Assembly (NCBI GenBank): GCA_001599935.1
Contig: BCIJ01000001.1
Span: 1,646,766 to 1,710,765, forward strand
Length of the DNA stretch: 64,000 nt
Source of the DNA: Holtermannia corniformis
Taxonomy: Eukaryota; Basidiomycota; Tremellomycetes; Holtermanniales
Direction: 5' to 3'
Made by a program: the position numbers and the translations under genes. Under the pieces are notes generated by a model, which was not told where the DNA came from, made no database searches, and saw only the letters and a program-made list of their open reading frames with translations. Below, piece after piece: positions 14,604-27,703 of this stretch (its first letter is position 1; every line of letters begins with the position of its first letter).

Positions 14604-17302
14604 CTATGTACAATCAATAACTTCTTCGTCAGAGTCGCAACTGACGACCGTGTATCGTGCCGAGGGGGACGGCGGTTTGCGGTATTTGGGGGAGCGGGGC
14701 TTGGGTTTGGAAGCAGGTTGGGATGATTTGGTTGGTGAGAGGTAGCGCGTTAAGGTCGTTTGGATCGGTTGTTTGGGTTGGGATCGTGTCGATGCTCGGC
14801 TTGGGACTGGCACGGGAGGAGATGTGGCTGCTTTTTTGAAAGCAGCGGGTTTGGCTTTGCCACGGCGAGCTCTTAGACGCGGTGGAGATGGCTCGTCATC
14901 CGACGAGTCCAACAGACTCAGGTCGATCGTATTCACCGGCTTTGGAGTCTTGCTCGGCGCCTTGGTCTTTGGCGTCGGCGACGGGCTCAAACTAGTCAAG
15001 GGTGAGGTCGCTCCCCGCGGCGTCGTCTCCGCCAACAATCTCGGCGCCTTTGTGGGTGACTTTTGCAAGCCCGTTTCGTCTGCAGATGGCGTTGACGATG
15101 CAGTAGACGGTGCAGGCCGCCGGATCGGCGCAGCAGGTAACAGCTCAAACCCGCCATCGCTGTCGCTGTCGGAGTCAGCAGCGGACGAAGTCGATGCATG
15201 CCGCGTCGTTCGCGTCGGCGGCTTCTGGCTCAACCACGCCATCATGTCGCCTTGCCGTCCCATTGCTGGTGGAGCGCTCGCCTTCTTGCTCTTGGCCGCT
15301 GCTCTTGGTTTGGCCCCAGTACCACTTTTGCCCTTCTTTGGTGTCTTCTTGAGCTCTTTTTCGCGCAGCATGGCCTCGTACGCTGCCACTGCCTCTGGTT
15401 GCGCAAGCCTGACGATCACGGCCGGTGCCCAGATCTTGACAGGCGTGTCTGGACCGAGCCGAGCGGTAGCTTGCGATCCCGGAGCTTCGTCTTCAGCCTC
15501 GGAATCACCGTCACCGACCTCGCCGACGCTGGGGTTCATATTCAACGCTCTGCGCTGCTCTGCCGACAGTGTGGCAGGGTCAGACCGACCGCCCGCCATG
15601 GCGACTCTACAGCGCAGCACGAATTCTGCGGGCGAGAACTCGATTCGGTATTCGAGAGTCTTGTCTGTACTGGCGTGCTCTCGAGTCAGAGAGATGGAAA
15701 TGATCTTGAGAGGCTCGTTGTGATCGGCTGTTGGCGACATCGGTCGATATACTCCCGGAGCAGCTTGCGAGAAGAACGAGGTGATGCGACTCGAGGACGC
15801 AGATGACGATGCGGGCACGGGTGGCGATGAAGACGTAGGTTCTGCAACGGCGCGGTTCTTCGCAGCGGCGCCCAGTTCCACTCCATCAGACTTGAGAACG
15901 GCTCGCCGCAACGCCGTCATCGCTTCAACCTCCCAAACTCCAACCGTCCGGAAGCGCTTCACGACAATATCCCTCGTGCCCCACTCGAAATACTTTTCAC
16001 AAGCTCTGGCAAACCGCTCCAAGTCGCCACGACCGCCATTTCGCGCTTTGCGAAACCCAGTCCAATTCCCGCAAACTGCGGGATGGAGATAACTCTCGAG
16101 CACGTTGGTATCGGGAAAGTCGGCGTTGGCGTGGAGAGCGTTTGCGAGGCTCTTGTATTTCTTGTGCAGGAAGCCGCGGGAATCCGTCTCGAGCTCATCG
16201 GCCATGCTGTCGATCAGCTCTTGGCGGCGCGACACGAAGGATTTGGGATCGGCGCGATATGAATCAAGAAGACCGTGATGGCCCGACAGCGCTAGGGCTT
16301 GGGCCTTGATCGGGCCTATTGGGTTCAGTCGATATCGACGATGCTGGAGACGCTGCACGTACCACAGTTGGCCAAACCAGCTGGCAGGTAATCGCCGCCA
16401 CTCAGCATCCCAATCAGAATCAGACCGTCCGTACAGTCCTTGGCCGTGTTCATGTCGCCACCGAGCGACTGAAAGTGTTTCTCGATCGCGCTAGCGCGGT
16501 AGACTTGGTAGAATTGCCCCGCCGTCCCCGGTGCGGAAGACAAGCCAATGTTCTGCGAGAGCGTTGTTGATGGACTGAGCGGTCAGCGTGTGTACGGATG
16601 GATCGAGGCGGCACTCACTTGCGCAAAACGCAAGTCGCGCCGAATAGTAGAGCGTCTACGTCGTCTGATAGCACAGCGTCGATGTGACCTAGTCGATTCA
16701 TTGTCGCTAATTCGGCCTCGGCTTCACCAGGCGCCTGTGTTGTGTCAGATGTCTGCGCGGGGTATGCATAGGAAGGTCACCCGCACATTCCACCACTCCA
16801 AGCCCATGATGTCAAGCATCTCCTTGAACTTGACATTCTCTTTGTCGTTGGTACCCCATTGGCCTGCGACCTTGCTGCCTCGCTTGACAGACGGCTTCTT
16901 GGGTCCGTCTATTCGATCGGGTTCAGTGACGCCGTGCAAGGCGCTGCGGAAGACGCACCGAATACAAAGACTGGCAGTAGCGGCTGCTTCAGCAGTTTGA
17001 GTATACGGAAGAACAATGTTCGAAGCCCTGGGTTCAGCCCCTCGGATACCGCACGCGAGTGGAAGATCCACAAGCTGTAGGTAAAGTTAGCATTCTCGTC
17101 ATGCGAGAGTGATGCGATTCCCGACCTAGCGTCGATCCCGACTCGTAGTGCACGTTCACCACGCTTGTTAGTCTCGAACGCTTCTAGGCATAGCTTTGAG
17201 AGCGAAACGCGTTCGGCAGCCGGCTGCAGTAGCTGTTTGACAGTCAGTCGTGCACAGACTGTTGACTTAAGCACGGACCTCCCACAGGCCTCCGACGCCC
17301 AT
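14604..17302 (-). CDS. GEN1/YEN1-type Holliday junction resolvase (XPG/FEN1 family)
   Basis: A structure-specific nuclease that cuts four-way recombination junctions symmetrically. Exons in coding order: 17279-17302, 17126-17232, 16959-17074, 16787-16908, 16619-16734, 16363-16574 and 14604-16315 (802 residues). The N-terminal nuclease begins MGVGGLWELLQPAAERVSL and continues GIDASLWIFH and VFVFDGPKKPSVKRG. The I-domain has APGEAEAELATMNRLG and IDAVLSDDVDALLFGA with the metal-binding acids. The helix-hairpin-helix region has GLILIGMLSGGDYLPAGLANCG. The large last exon encodes a chromodomain-like or linker region and then a long basic Ser/Pro tail (KKTPKKGKSGTGAKPRAAAK...) ending in SDEEVIDCT; the tail also contains SPTKSSQPASK. 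YEN1 and GEN1 are regulated by phosphorylation of such tails, so this is likely here but not shown. It shares a 259-base divergent region with RPA49. Confidence 0.9.
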
Positions 17303-17561
17303 GCTTAGTATGTGAGAAGTACACCAGAGCAGAATTGGATGCTTGTACTATGATCTGACCATGCCTGATGGCAACAGTGATGCAGTTTGAATCATTGGCC
17401 GTTCGCCAGCAATGTTGATGGACGATCGACTTGTACGCTGTTTCATGTGATCGAGAGGACGGTGCCACGTGGTCCGATCCGTGGACAAGCAAGACAATCT
17501 CGAGATTTTGAGTGTCAGTGCTGTCGAGGCGACTTTGAGCGTTTGCAGCAGCACGGCAGCC

Positions 17562-19149
17562 ATGGCATCCTCATCCCAGCCCAGGTCATCACAGGGCAAG
17601 AAGCGCAAGTCGACAGGCGGTCACGCGAGCCGCTCTGAGCCCGACATCCAAGTCTCCGTGGGCGAGTCGTCAAGCCATGTCGGACCCGTCTTTGGTGCGT
17701 TCCTGAGCTCGGTTGATGGAGAGAGTTGACTGACGTTGCGCAGTCAACTTTCCATCCGTCCGTCCAGCCAAGACGACACCGTTCACGGTGTATCGCAAGG
17801 AGGGGACGTCGACCACAGACGAATTTGGCAAGCAAAAGACTATGATCGCTGGCGAGACGGGAGATGTCGAGTTCTTCAGTGTGAACCAGGATGGCGCTGA
17901 AGGTTCAACGCAAGACTACCAATGCCAGTACGTCAGCTATCACTAAATCGATTGAAATAGACAGCTGACGCTCACAGATACCTGCCGGCAATCTACGATC
18001 CATCGACCTCATCCCTTCATTTCGCCCCTTCAACACCAACCTACCTACTCACACACACGGTCAAGCGGCTGCGTATGCTTGCCGCCGCGAACCAGGGAGC
18101 GGACGATGCCAAGACTTGGGCTGAGCGCATGCAGCAGCGCAACGAGCTCGGTGAAGCGTTTGGAACGCGCAAAGCCAAGAGCAGGATCAAGGCCGAAGAA
18201 AGGAACAAGGTCGATGCCAAGGCGCAGGAGGGCGCGAGGGGCCACATGATGGAGAGTATCTTGGACAAGGCGGGTCGCGGCGCTACCGAGGGTGAGTCGG
18301 GCTTCAGCCGCTGATTGAAACAAACTGATCGGGCGTGCAGAGGAAAAAGCAGCTGTCGCGCTGGCCGCACGGTTGATCCCACCGCCCAACATGCAAGCTA
18401 GCGAGCCGTCCGGCGTTTACAACCGCAAGTCGATCATTCCAGACGACGAGTGGGCGTTGATCGACACGGCTGGCTTGTTGAAGGCTGCCAACGATCGCGA
18501 ACGTATGAGCTTGCTGCCGTTCCGCAGTCGATGGGTCGAAGAGAAGATGCGTGTTGCGATTGACGGTACCGAGGGTAGTCAGCGCAAGACGACTCTGTGC
18601 GTCTTCCCTATCCAGATTTCAACACTGCCAGCTGACGCCAGGGTAGCAAATTGCTCTACTATATCTCAGTCATGCGCTCGGTCATAAAAAACGACCGCGT
18701 CCTCTCAGCCCTCAGCGACCCAACGACGATCCAGACGAAATTCAACAATGTCCCGAAACAGATCCTCGACTCGCTCGTGGCCCGTTTCACCGAGAAGACG
18801 GCCAGCAAAGTGCAGTTGACGACGGCGTCCCGCACGCGCTTGTACAGCTACATGTTTGCGCTCATGCTCATGGTAGAAGGCTTTGCGATCGATACGCAGA
18901 AAGTGGCAGATGATCTGGAGATGACCGTCTCAAAGTACGTGTTGCTCTCTTTTCGCCGGGCGGCGGGCTGATGAACGCAGGGTCAACACGCTGTTCAAGT
19001 CGCTCGGGTGCACGGTCAATGTCCCGTCTAGTGCCGAACGCGAACTGTTAGGTCTCAGCGTGACGGATGCAAAGAAGGCGCGCAAGGCGGTACTGCATGC
19101 GCCGCCGAAATTCCCGCTGGAGAAGAGCAGGGGTCCGGTCAAGCGCTAG
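17562..19149 (+). CDS. RPA49: RPA49, RNA polymerase I subunit A49
   Basis: A49 binds A34.5 as a TFIIF/TFIIE-like module that supports initiation and elongation of rRNA transcription. Exons: 17562-17694, 17744-17927, 17978-18291, 18341-18596, 18647-18934 and 18981-19149 (447 residues). The N-terminal dimerisation part runs from NFPSVRPAKTTPFTVY to YLPAIYDPSTSSLHFAPS; the linker contains TEEEKAAVALAARLIPPPN; the C-terminal tandem winged-helix part holds LIDTAGLLKAANDRE, LPFRSRWVEEKM, KLLYYISVMRSVIKN, LYSYMFALMLMVEGFAID and VNTLFKSLGC. All introns are 46-50 bases. An earlier in-frame open stretch exists before 17562 but has no ATG. Divergent from GEN1. Confidence 0.93.
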
Positions 19150-19183
19150 GCGCTAGAGGGGATGCATGACGGCTGTCAGAGAA

Positions 19184-19215
19184 TCTGCTAGCAGCGCGAT
19201 TGTTCTGTTAGCAGA
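19184..19215. terminator. Stem-loop in the RPA49 3' flank
   Basis: Arms TCTGCTAGCAG (19184-19194) and CTGTTAGCAGA (19205-19215) around a 10-base loop pair over all 11 positions if one G-U pair is allowed. It sits 35 bases after the RPA49 stop codon and 110 bases before the DCC1 ATG. A role in 3'-end formation is only inferred from position. Confidence 0.4.
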
Positions 19216-19324
19216 TATAGCACATGTCTAGCGCCCCGTAAACGTCCTGCTAGGAGAGCACTTTACGACGCGTCGAAGCCGACCGGGTTGATTTCCCGCA
19301 GCGACAGTCTGCGGCCGCCTCGCT

Positions 19325-20709
19325 ATGCCCGTCTCGACAGCAACATCCAACACCGTGATCCGTTTCCCGCCTGCGAATGAAGAAGACGAAGAAGAAAGCT
19401 ATCAATTGCTCGAGCTACCCGCCGAGATCCTCAAACAAATCGAAAACGGCCAAAGCGATCTCCCGTTCGTCTCTCATCGCCCCACATGTCATCATCATGC
19501 CCACTGACACCCATATTTCAGACTGACGATCAAAGGTCGTCCAGCAGACGATGCAGTTCTGTGCACACCCGATTCCACTTTTCTCTTGAGAACAGTCACC
19601 ATGTCAAACTCTTTCTGCGTCTTGCGCGCAAGTACGACACGGGAGAACACGATGGAGATCAGAGATACGTGTCACGAGGTACTTGAATGTGTACCTATCG
19701 CTCCGAGGTTGGAGCGGATACGGGGTGTATTGAGGGAAAGCGCTTGGGAGGGACTGGGGGAGAACCCGAGGGTATGTCCTCGAATTGGATGGCGGCAGTG
19801 ACTGATGGCGGTCATAGAAGCGCAAAAGGTATACCAGAGAGCAGATGCGGAGTACCGTGCAGGCTAGCGACGCGCAGCTCGAGGTCGGATTGAAGGAACG
19901 GAACGTGATTGAGGTGGACGGTACGCTCATCGCTGGCACTAGCCAGCAGTACTGATATCCCGTAGGCAAGCTACTCTACCTACCACCGACCAAGCTCTAC
20001 CCACTCCTATCGATCATACTCACACTAGCGTCTATCCACTGCACCTCAAGAACTCCAACTACAGCCTCGCTACCAGCCGAAACGATACTGCAGACTGTCG
20101 AGGATGACCATGGCGTGTCACGGCCGATCACTGAGGGTACCATGCGACTGTTTGGTACCATTGATGGACAAGAGTGGATGTGCGATCTGAGTCGAACGGT
20201 GCGAGAGGTTGGCATCTGCATGTTGCATGCGCTCGGGGTGCGCCAGAGTTCTGATCAGCAAAGCGCACGCAGCTGATCCACTCGCAGCACAAGACGCAAC
20301 CTTCAGACACGTTCTTGGCAGAATGGAGAGAGCACGTTGGCGAGCCATGGGAGGATCTTGTAGATCTGAAGTCGCTCGAGGTCCGCCGACCTCGTCCAGT
20401 AGCGAGCGCGCGCTGATCGTTACGCAGGGACACTACTTGCTCACACCCGTCCCGATCACATTCACCACCACCGCAGCAGCGCCCATCATCACCCCATTCT
20501 TTGTCCACACCCTTTCAATCGATCCAGCCACGCGCTTCGGCGACCTATTCCTCACACGAGCCAAATGGCGTCCAGATGACATGACGCCGTTCCTACGTGG
20601 CCTGGTGCCAGACGGCGACAAGAAGGGTATGGACCGTCTGATTGTGAAATTCGTCCGTGTCGTCAAAGACAAGGATGGCGCTTGGTGGCACCCGCGTCGG
20701 GCAGTGTAG
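19325..20709 (+). CDS. DCC1: DCC1, sister-chromatid cohesion factor of the Ctf18-RFC complex
   Basis: DCC1 joins CTF8 and CTF18 in an alternative clamp loader that acts on PCNA and helps establish cohesion. Exons: 19325-19464, 19522-19771, 19818-19920, 19966-20237, 20288-20380 and 20428-20709 (379 residues). Family features: YQLLELPAEILKQIENG near the N-terminus, ADDAVLCTPDSTFLLRTV, SNSFCVLR, then the winged-helix segment KRKRYTREQMRSTVQASDAQL with NVIEVDGKLLYL. Near the C-terminus are FLAEWREHV and LKSLEGHYLL, followed by FGDLFLTRAKWRPDDMTPFL. The start at 19325 is the first ATG with good continuity. It follows RPA49 on the same strand and faces MMS22. Confidence 0.88.
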
Positions 20710-20760
20710 CATAGCATGTGATCGTTCATATACAACAAGCGAGATATACAACAGTAGTTG

Positions 20761-23700
20761 TTATGGCACAGGAAAATGCTGGATGTCTGGGACGGATGAT
20801 GCGTTGATGAAATCGCCGGCGAGGCGTTGGACGTCGGCGACGGTCGTATTGCAGAATGTGCGATGCGCGTCGCGTAAGGGCGAAGGGGGCATTGACTGGG
20901 CTCGTCAGCCTAGTACACCGGGATCAGGGAGACTTACCTTGAGTGTTTGCAGCATGGCCGCCGTGATAATGTTCATGATACGATATACAAATGGTTTCAG
21001 AGTTTGATTGACCGTCTTGGACCGCAAAACGGCAGGCAGGTTGGCGTAGATCGCTGATCATGTCAGCTCGACTTCGAAAGTTCAGCAGTAGGACGGACTT
21101 TGCAGATGAGATTGGCGCGACCGAACATAGTTGGCCATGTCGAGATTCCAGGGCTCCTCGTCCACACCGAGGCCCGTCAAGAGCGGATGCTGTGCGGCGC
21201 CTGGTAGGCTCATGACGCTTGCGAGAAAGGTGTGCTCGATACTAAGCTCGCTCTGCTCCATTGTGAGGCATTGGAGTACAAGACCGATAAAGTGTTCGTC
21301 GAGCGTCTGCAGGCGTTAGCGTGCGGCATGCCATGCTCGTAGACTTACAGAAAATGCGTTCGGGTCGATCAGTGCGATGTTGAGCATGAACCTCGTGCCC
21401 ACTTGCCGGCGACCAATGTCGTCGCGTAGACGACCCCAAGATTGCTTGCCGTAGCCCACAAAAGTTGACCAGTCCTATCTGATCAGCTCGACGTCAACCT
21501 GCATAAGCAAGCTTACTTGCAGCTTGTGATCGATAACGACCACGCTTGCGCAGTCGACCCAACATTTCGTGAGGAGTTCCAGGTATTGCTGCAGATCTGG
21601 TTTGCGCGTGGGCGACAATTCTCCCGTGGTCGTTAGGATCGTTGACAGAACGTGGAAGACGGCTGGGGAAATGGTCGCATCCAGGATCTACAACATTAGT
21701 TTGATATCCATAGTCACGCAAGACTCACGTTGGCGAGAACAGCGTCATGTTGCTTCTGCTTGTCGACTGTGGTAGCGCCGCCCTCGAGCGCCGCCAACTC
21801 TCCTTCGGAGAACTCAAAACCAAGAGATGGATACTCGTCTTGACTCTGATGTGACTGACGATTCCGCCTGGTCGAGTCGGGCAATGCGGCTGCCCTTGCG
21901 TCGAGAAACACCTGTACGCAGCTGATGATCTCGGGGCCATATACGCGGTCCAGCATGAGATCCGACACAAGCGCCCGAGCAGCCCAGTCTGCAACGTCAG
22001 CAACACAGCTTGCAACGGCAGAGCTTACCAAGCAGTATCGGATCCGGATAAACATCCTGGGCCTGCCGCGCCTTGTCATACGAGTGATTACTAATGATCT
22101 GGCGAAAGGCTGAGACGACCAAGACGATTGTACGCTCCAGGTCCATCCGTGTCTTGGCCTTTGTCGCGTCCGCCGATTGTCGATTGGCTTGATGCTCCTT
22201 GAGAAGACAATCTAGCATTGCGTTCAGCCGTTCCGCCACTGGCTGAAGATTCAGCTCGTGATGACGACAGGCAACGGCGAGGTACATCATCCCGCGAATC
22301 GTCTGGCGCCTTGAGTTGAAGTCGGCTTCGGCAAAATCGAGCCAATTCGAGGCGTTGGCTAGCAGCCAACCCAGGAGGGGCGGCGAAAAGTAACATGCAA
22401 CTACCAGCGTGCTGTAGCGGTTGATAAGAGCCGAGAGCTGTCGCGGGCTTGGAGGCTTGGCCTTGCTGAATGGGAACGGGCTAACGGGGAAGATCGGTTG
22501 AATGATCCGTTGAACGTCCCGCTCAGCCTGCAATGCTGATTCCATGGACGTCGCGACCGAGAGCAGATCCGACGCAGAGATACACACGAGGCGGAGGTAG
22601 AGGTCGTACGTCGAGCCTTCGTCGGTGGGCAACTGCGCCGTGAGTGCCATGTCAAACTCGGCAATGTATCGCGGAAAGTCCACAGGCCGCTCGGACGGCA
22701 GGTTGCGATGGTTGCGTGCCTTGAAGATGAGTCCGAGGTTACGAGTCGCTGTTGTGATGCTCTCGCGATCGGTAAACTCCCATCTCCAGGTGGAGACGAG
22801 ATCAAGAGTCCGAACCAGCATGATGCGGATGTAGGCGTCGCGATTTTTGCTCTGTTTGGCCGGAGTGCGATTCTCAACGTCTTCGTCGTTGACAACTGTG
22901 ATTACAGTCACAGCGCGCTTGACGAGCTGCCACATTGGTTTGCCCTCGTTACTGATGACACCATTGGGTCCAATTTGCGACAGGCAAGCCAGCCCAATCG
23001 TGAGGTACCAAATGCGTTCGGCAGCCTCGGGCCCAGTCGGATGAGCAGCAACCGACTTGGTGACAGCCGCGTCCACCGCTGCAGTAAACGAGGCCTGTTG
23101 CGACAATGTTTTGCACACCGAGCGGGCTGCAACCCAAACGTCGACCGAGATATCGTCGATCTGCGTACCCGTCGATGAAGCAGTCTTGACGCTCTTCATC
23201 GTAGCGTTGAAGCCGTATTCCACCAACGTGATCACGAGCGCGCGAATGGCTGCCGATATGTCGACGCGATGAACTGCAAGCACCTCGACGAGAAACCACC
23301 GGAGGCGTAGAAGAAAGTTGGGTAGGGCACGGTCTCCTTTTGCGCGCGGTACAGCAATGCTGTCGAGCGCGTCGCTCATGTGTGCAACTGCTGTTACCAA
23401 TTGGTCTATGTGCGGGACCTCTGCAGAGGCGAAGCTGGCATGGTCGCGCAGAAAACCGAGCGCAGTCCAAATCGGTTGCACGGACTCGGGCGAAGGCGAC
23501 AATCGACCATTGGCGACGTCTAGCACGCGCTCCTCGAGAGCATTGAAAAGCGGCTCGATCAGCTCACCCATTGCTTCCGAGTCAAGTGCACCATCCATGA
23601 CCAAGTCAAAGACCGTCACTGCGTCCGGCATCTTGAGGTCAGCAGGTTCGTTTGCAAGCACCCGCAGTAGCCTTGAAATCTGACCCGATCCAATCATTGA

Positions 23701-26678
23701 GTGATCTGCAAAGCGAGTTTCGGGAGGCAGCGGTCGCAAGTTGAATGTGGGATCGCACGGGCCAAGGTTGAGCCATGAACGGACTTTGCCTACGTTTGCG
23801 TCGAAGACAGGATCAGGGCGTGGCAAGGTCTTCTTGTCGACGACCGGCCGCGTCCCCCGCTTTCGGCTGTCCTTTGGCGTCGGTGCTTTCAATGGTCGTT
23901 TCTTGGAGCTGCGCGGAGCTGGGGTTGTCGAGGGCACGGACACGATCGATGGTGAATGCGACACGACTTCTGGTGCTTCGAACGGTGTCGGTTCAAATGC
24001 GAAATCCTCCGAAGCAAAGATAGTCGCATCGTCGAGATAGACTGCAGGTCGACGAGGCTGTTTCCGCGGACCTGCAGTGTTGCGTTTGCTCGCTTTCGCC
24101 CCACGTCGTGCCTCTACGCGCTCGAATGGCAACCTCGACTGACGCAGAGGCTGCTTCGGGGTCTTTGGCGCGCCGACGAGGCCGATTGCTGGACGACGGC
24201 GTCGATCGTGCACCGACTTGGGGCGGGGGAGCGGTCGTTGCACTGGTCCATTTACCAAAGACTCAAAGTCGTCGTGTGCCACGTGAACAGTATTCACCTC
24301 GTGCGCCTCACTGGAGCTCGAAGACAAGACTCCATCGTCCTCATCCGAGATGATGACGGGCGTCTCGATTGCGCGCTCCCGAGCCTGTTGAGCGAGATAA
24401 AAGCTCAGGCCATCTGGCTCGCCCTCGCTCAGGCTCTCATCTGGATCGACCAGGAAGCCCATCGCGTCGTCCAAAGCCGCTCGAGCGCTCGCCTTTGATT
24501 TCTTGATGATAGCTTTGCCTGGGCGGATGGGACTCGCACTCGCGCCACGCGTGCGCTGGGCGCGCTTGCGTGCTTCACGTCTTGCCGTATCGGCTTCGAG
24601 TCGTTTGAGCATTGCGGCCGGTAACATGCGTCCTGCGATCCGCTTTTTCGCCACAAACGCGGTGTCGTCGTCTGACGCAGATGAAGAGGATGAAGAAGAG
24701 GACAAGCGGGCAATGCGAACGGGCCGATGTGCAGGAGTCGCGACAGGATCATCCAGCATGTCGACGTCGTATTGCTCGAAGGGCGCGTCGTCGCGTGGCG
24801 GCGATACAAGGATTGGCGATGGCGAGCGCGCGGTCGATGAGCGGTTGCGAGCGGGTGTGGCTTGAGCGTCAGTAGGCGCAGGTGACGTTGCCTGCGCTGT
24901 GCGGTCTTTACGCGCATAAGTCTTGGCCTTGCCTGGCGCCAACGAGATGCGAGGGCGGCGTGCGGGTGTGTTGGGCTGGTTTGCCCCCGGCAAAGTCTGT
25001 TACAAGTCAGTGACTGCTTACTGAGACTCAGATCGTAGCAATAGACACCCACCTCGGCTCGCTTCCGCTTCGACGCCCTCTCGACCTCCACGCCGCCAGC
25101 GTCATCCTCTGCTTCGCCCTGCCGCCGCTTCACAAGCTCATCAAACTGTTTCCTCCCTTTCCGAATCTCGCGCAAGCGCCTACGCTCCCTCTTCTGCTCC
25201 CGCTCCCGCTTCCTCACGATCACCCTCATCTTGGCTCTCGCGTCTTCGTCCGCCGCATCAGCATCGTATTCTACCCCATGCAGAGAGTAATAGTCGAGTC
25301 GATCGTTCTCGTCAGGCTCAATCTCGACCTCGACCCTGTCCGCTGGGGGCGACGCAACGGCGCCATCACCGTCAAGCAGACTATAATCCTCAGCCACTTC
25401 GCGTACGCGCACTTCCTCATCCAACGCAATCTCTTCAGCTACGGGCCGGCGCGCGCGCTGGCCTGCTGCACCGCCACCACGGATGGTCGTGAGGTACTGT
25501 GCACGTTCCGTCTGGTATGGATGGAGTTGGACGGCTGTGCGGTTTCGGAGGCGTGGGATCGTACGCTTGGAGATGAATGCCTCGAGCTCGGCGTCGGCTG
25601 GTGGTAGGGGTGAGAGGGGGGAGCTAGGGGGGTGTGGTGGGCTTGGTGTTGGATTGAGATGGAGCGTTTGCGGCGAGGGTGCGCGCGGAGTAGAGGTTGG
25701 TGTAGTAGGAGGTGGAGTCAAAGACACGTCTCGACGGCCAAGTGAAGGTATTGGCGATCCAGCGCGCAGTGTAGGCATAACCGGTAGAGGTGGCAGTGTC
25801 TCGGGTTCCAAACTATCTTGAAGGTCCTGCGATCCTACGCCAAAGTCCATCGTAACGTCCTCCACGCTCAGATCTAGCACATCATTATATGCGTCGACGT
25901 CCATCGCCTCGTATCCTCGTGCAGAACTATCAGGTGGTTGCGACTCGTGCTGCACAAGAGACGCAATGCCTGGCGTCGAATCTTGATCGTCGCTATCGAC
26001 CAGCACTTTGTCGCCGACATCCAACTCCATCGGCTCGACCTCGGGTGCGTTCCCGGGTCTGCTCGCTGTGACGGCAAGTATTTGAAGAGAGATGGTATCC
26101 GTGCGAGCCAGCACCCCATCCTCTTCCGGAGGGCCACCCGCGTGGGAAGAGCCTGACCCTTCCTCGGGAGTCATCTGGGGCGCTTGCAGGGCCGCAGACT
26201 GTGTCCCCGCGCGCTTTGTTTGGGAAAGCTGAGGCGATGGCAGTGCGCGTATCCGGGTTGGACTTGGAGATCGGAGAAAGTCGAGTGGATCGGGGGATGA
26301 GTCGCGCGAGCTTGATGGTATCCTTGCCTGAGGCTGTGTTGGAAGTTGTGCAGCCTGGCGTGTTCTCGAACTCGAAGCCTGTGCACCCCACAGGTTAGCT
26401 CATGCCCGACCCGACCGTGCGACTGCGCGTACCTGCATAGATGACTCGGCTGCAGGCAGGAAGCCCAACCAATACCCATTCTCTTCAGCACGCCAGGCTT
26501 CCAGCTCATCCTCATCCGACGGCAGCACAATCTCATCTCCTGACCAAGCTTGCTCGACCTGAACCGCACGGGCTTTGCCTTTGTCAACTCTGCCCGAGGT
26601 TTGCGCGGGAGCAGCGATGGGCTCTGTCGGAGCGTTTAGCGGGTTAGAGCGCTTTGAGCGCTGTCTGCGCTTTGGCAT
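20761..26678 (-). CDS. MMS22: MMS22/Mus7-family replication-repair protein
   Basis: MMS22/Mus7 proteins work with an RTT101 or Rtt107-type ubiquitin ligase system to rescue damaged replication forks. Exons in coding order: 26433-26678, 25053-26378, 22029-24996, 21729-21988, 21517-21687, 21349-21474, 21099-21306, 20938-21053 and 20761-20895 (1,851 residues, close to pombe Mus7). The first ~700 residues are disordered, rich in Ser, Pro and acidic runs, with a basic coiled segment near RKREREQKRERRRLREI. The conserved part starts about VGKVRSWLNLGPCDPTFNL with PLPPETRFADHSMIGSGQI and runs as alpha-helical repeats to the C-terminus, including NLDMANYVRSRQS and FVYRIMNIITAAML. An ATG eleven codons upstream (26711) is possible. 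Family call rests on the IGSG region and overall size; a search would confirm it. Divergent from the HSP20-like gene. Confidence 0.75.
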
Positions 26679-27703
26679 GATGATCCCGGTCGTCCGAGAC
26701 GATTGCAGCAATAGGTGTTTAAGAAATCAACGACGCGGATCGAAAGCGCGTCCACCGTTGAATCATCCGCTAACATCGGTGGGGGGGGGCTATTTCATGT
26801 GATGTTCGATCGCGCAGAGAACACGTGCAGCGGATAATGACGTCCGTGCGGCTGGGTGGCCGCTGCCGCTTTGGTCATCAACCGGCTGATTAGTGTAAAT
26901 TGTATTTGCTGGTGGCGATGCCTCATAGTGTACAGGGAACATGTAGTACTGTAAGAGCTGCTGACCCAGACTAGACGCGTTGCTGTCCGTCTGAATGCAT
27001 CCCGCTGTTTGCCTGCTGTCGCTCACGCTCAATGACGACCGTGCCCTGACTCATACCCTGACAAGGGTTCACTCTGGTCCGAGAGGCTGAAGCCTAGTGC
27101 CCGAGCGGAACGGACAGGCAGACAGCATTCTGCAGTGAGCACAGCGACCATCCACAGTCGCACCAGTCAGACCAGAAATCTACACGACCAGTCGTGATCG
27201 ACGCGACAACGGCCCCTATTCGTCATCCCACCCCATTATCTCGTTCCTGACGTTACGCCTCGCGGTTTTGAAAAAGTCGCGACGGTCCGTGTTCCCCAAG
27301 CATACAACATAGCTATCGACGGCAGCCCAAGAAGCGAGGCAGCCTACCTACCGACTACAAAGTGTGCCGTGTGCAGATCGGCGTACGGTACTGTACCTGC
27401 TCCACGGCGGTGACGCACCACACACCGCACCGGGCGAAAGGAGGGGGTCGTGCACGAGTGGGGCGGTGAGCACAGGTCAGGAGCGCGACCGACAGGATCA
27501 TCACGATCAGCCGGCCGGGCAGGGACGCGAGACGGAAACGGAACGTACGTCGCTCTCGCACAGTCATTGTCCCGTCTCGTCCGGGATCCGGACAGAAGCA
27601 AGCAACAAAGCACCGCGCGCGGCTCGCTGACCATGCTTCGACTGTAGGCCCTCGCACGGTCAAGTCACACTGTATACTCTTGCTATCAACCAACCCATCA
27701 CCT
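26679..27703. promoter_or_regulatory. Divergent upstream region of MMS22 and the HSP20-like gene
   Basis: About 1 kb with no recognised gene. Contains a run of nine G at 26781-26789. AGCT count is only two, so it does not share the giant-intron signature. I see no convincing heat-shock element. Confidence 0.5.

Noticed and set aside
14773..15723. 316-codon open frame on the + strand inside the GEN1 last exon
   Set aside because: Antisense shadow of a Ser/Pro/Lys-rich coding exon; the minus frame carries the resolvase continuity and no family motif is seen in the + frame.
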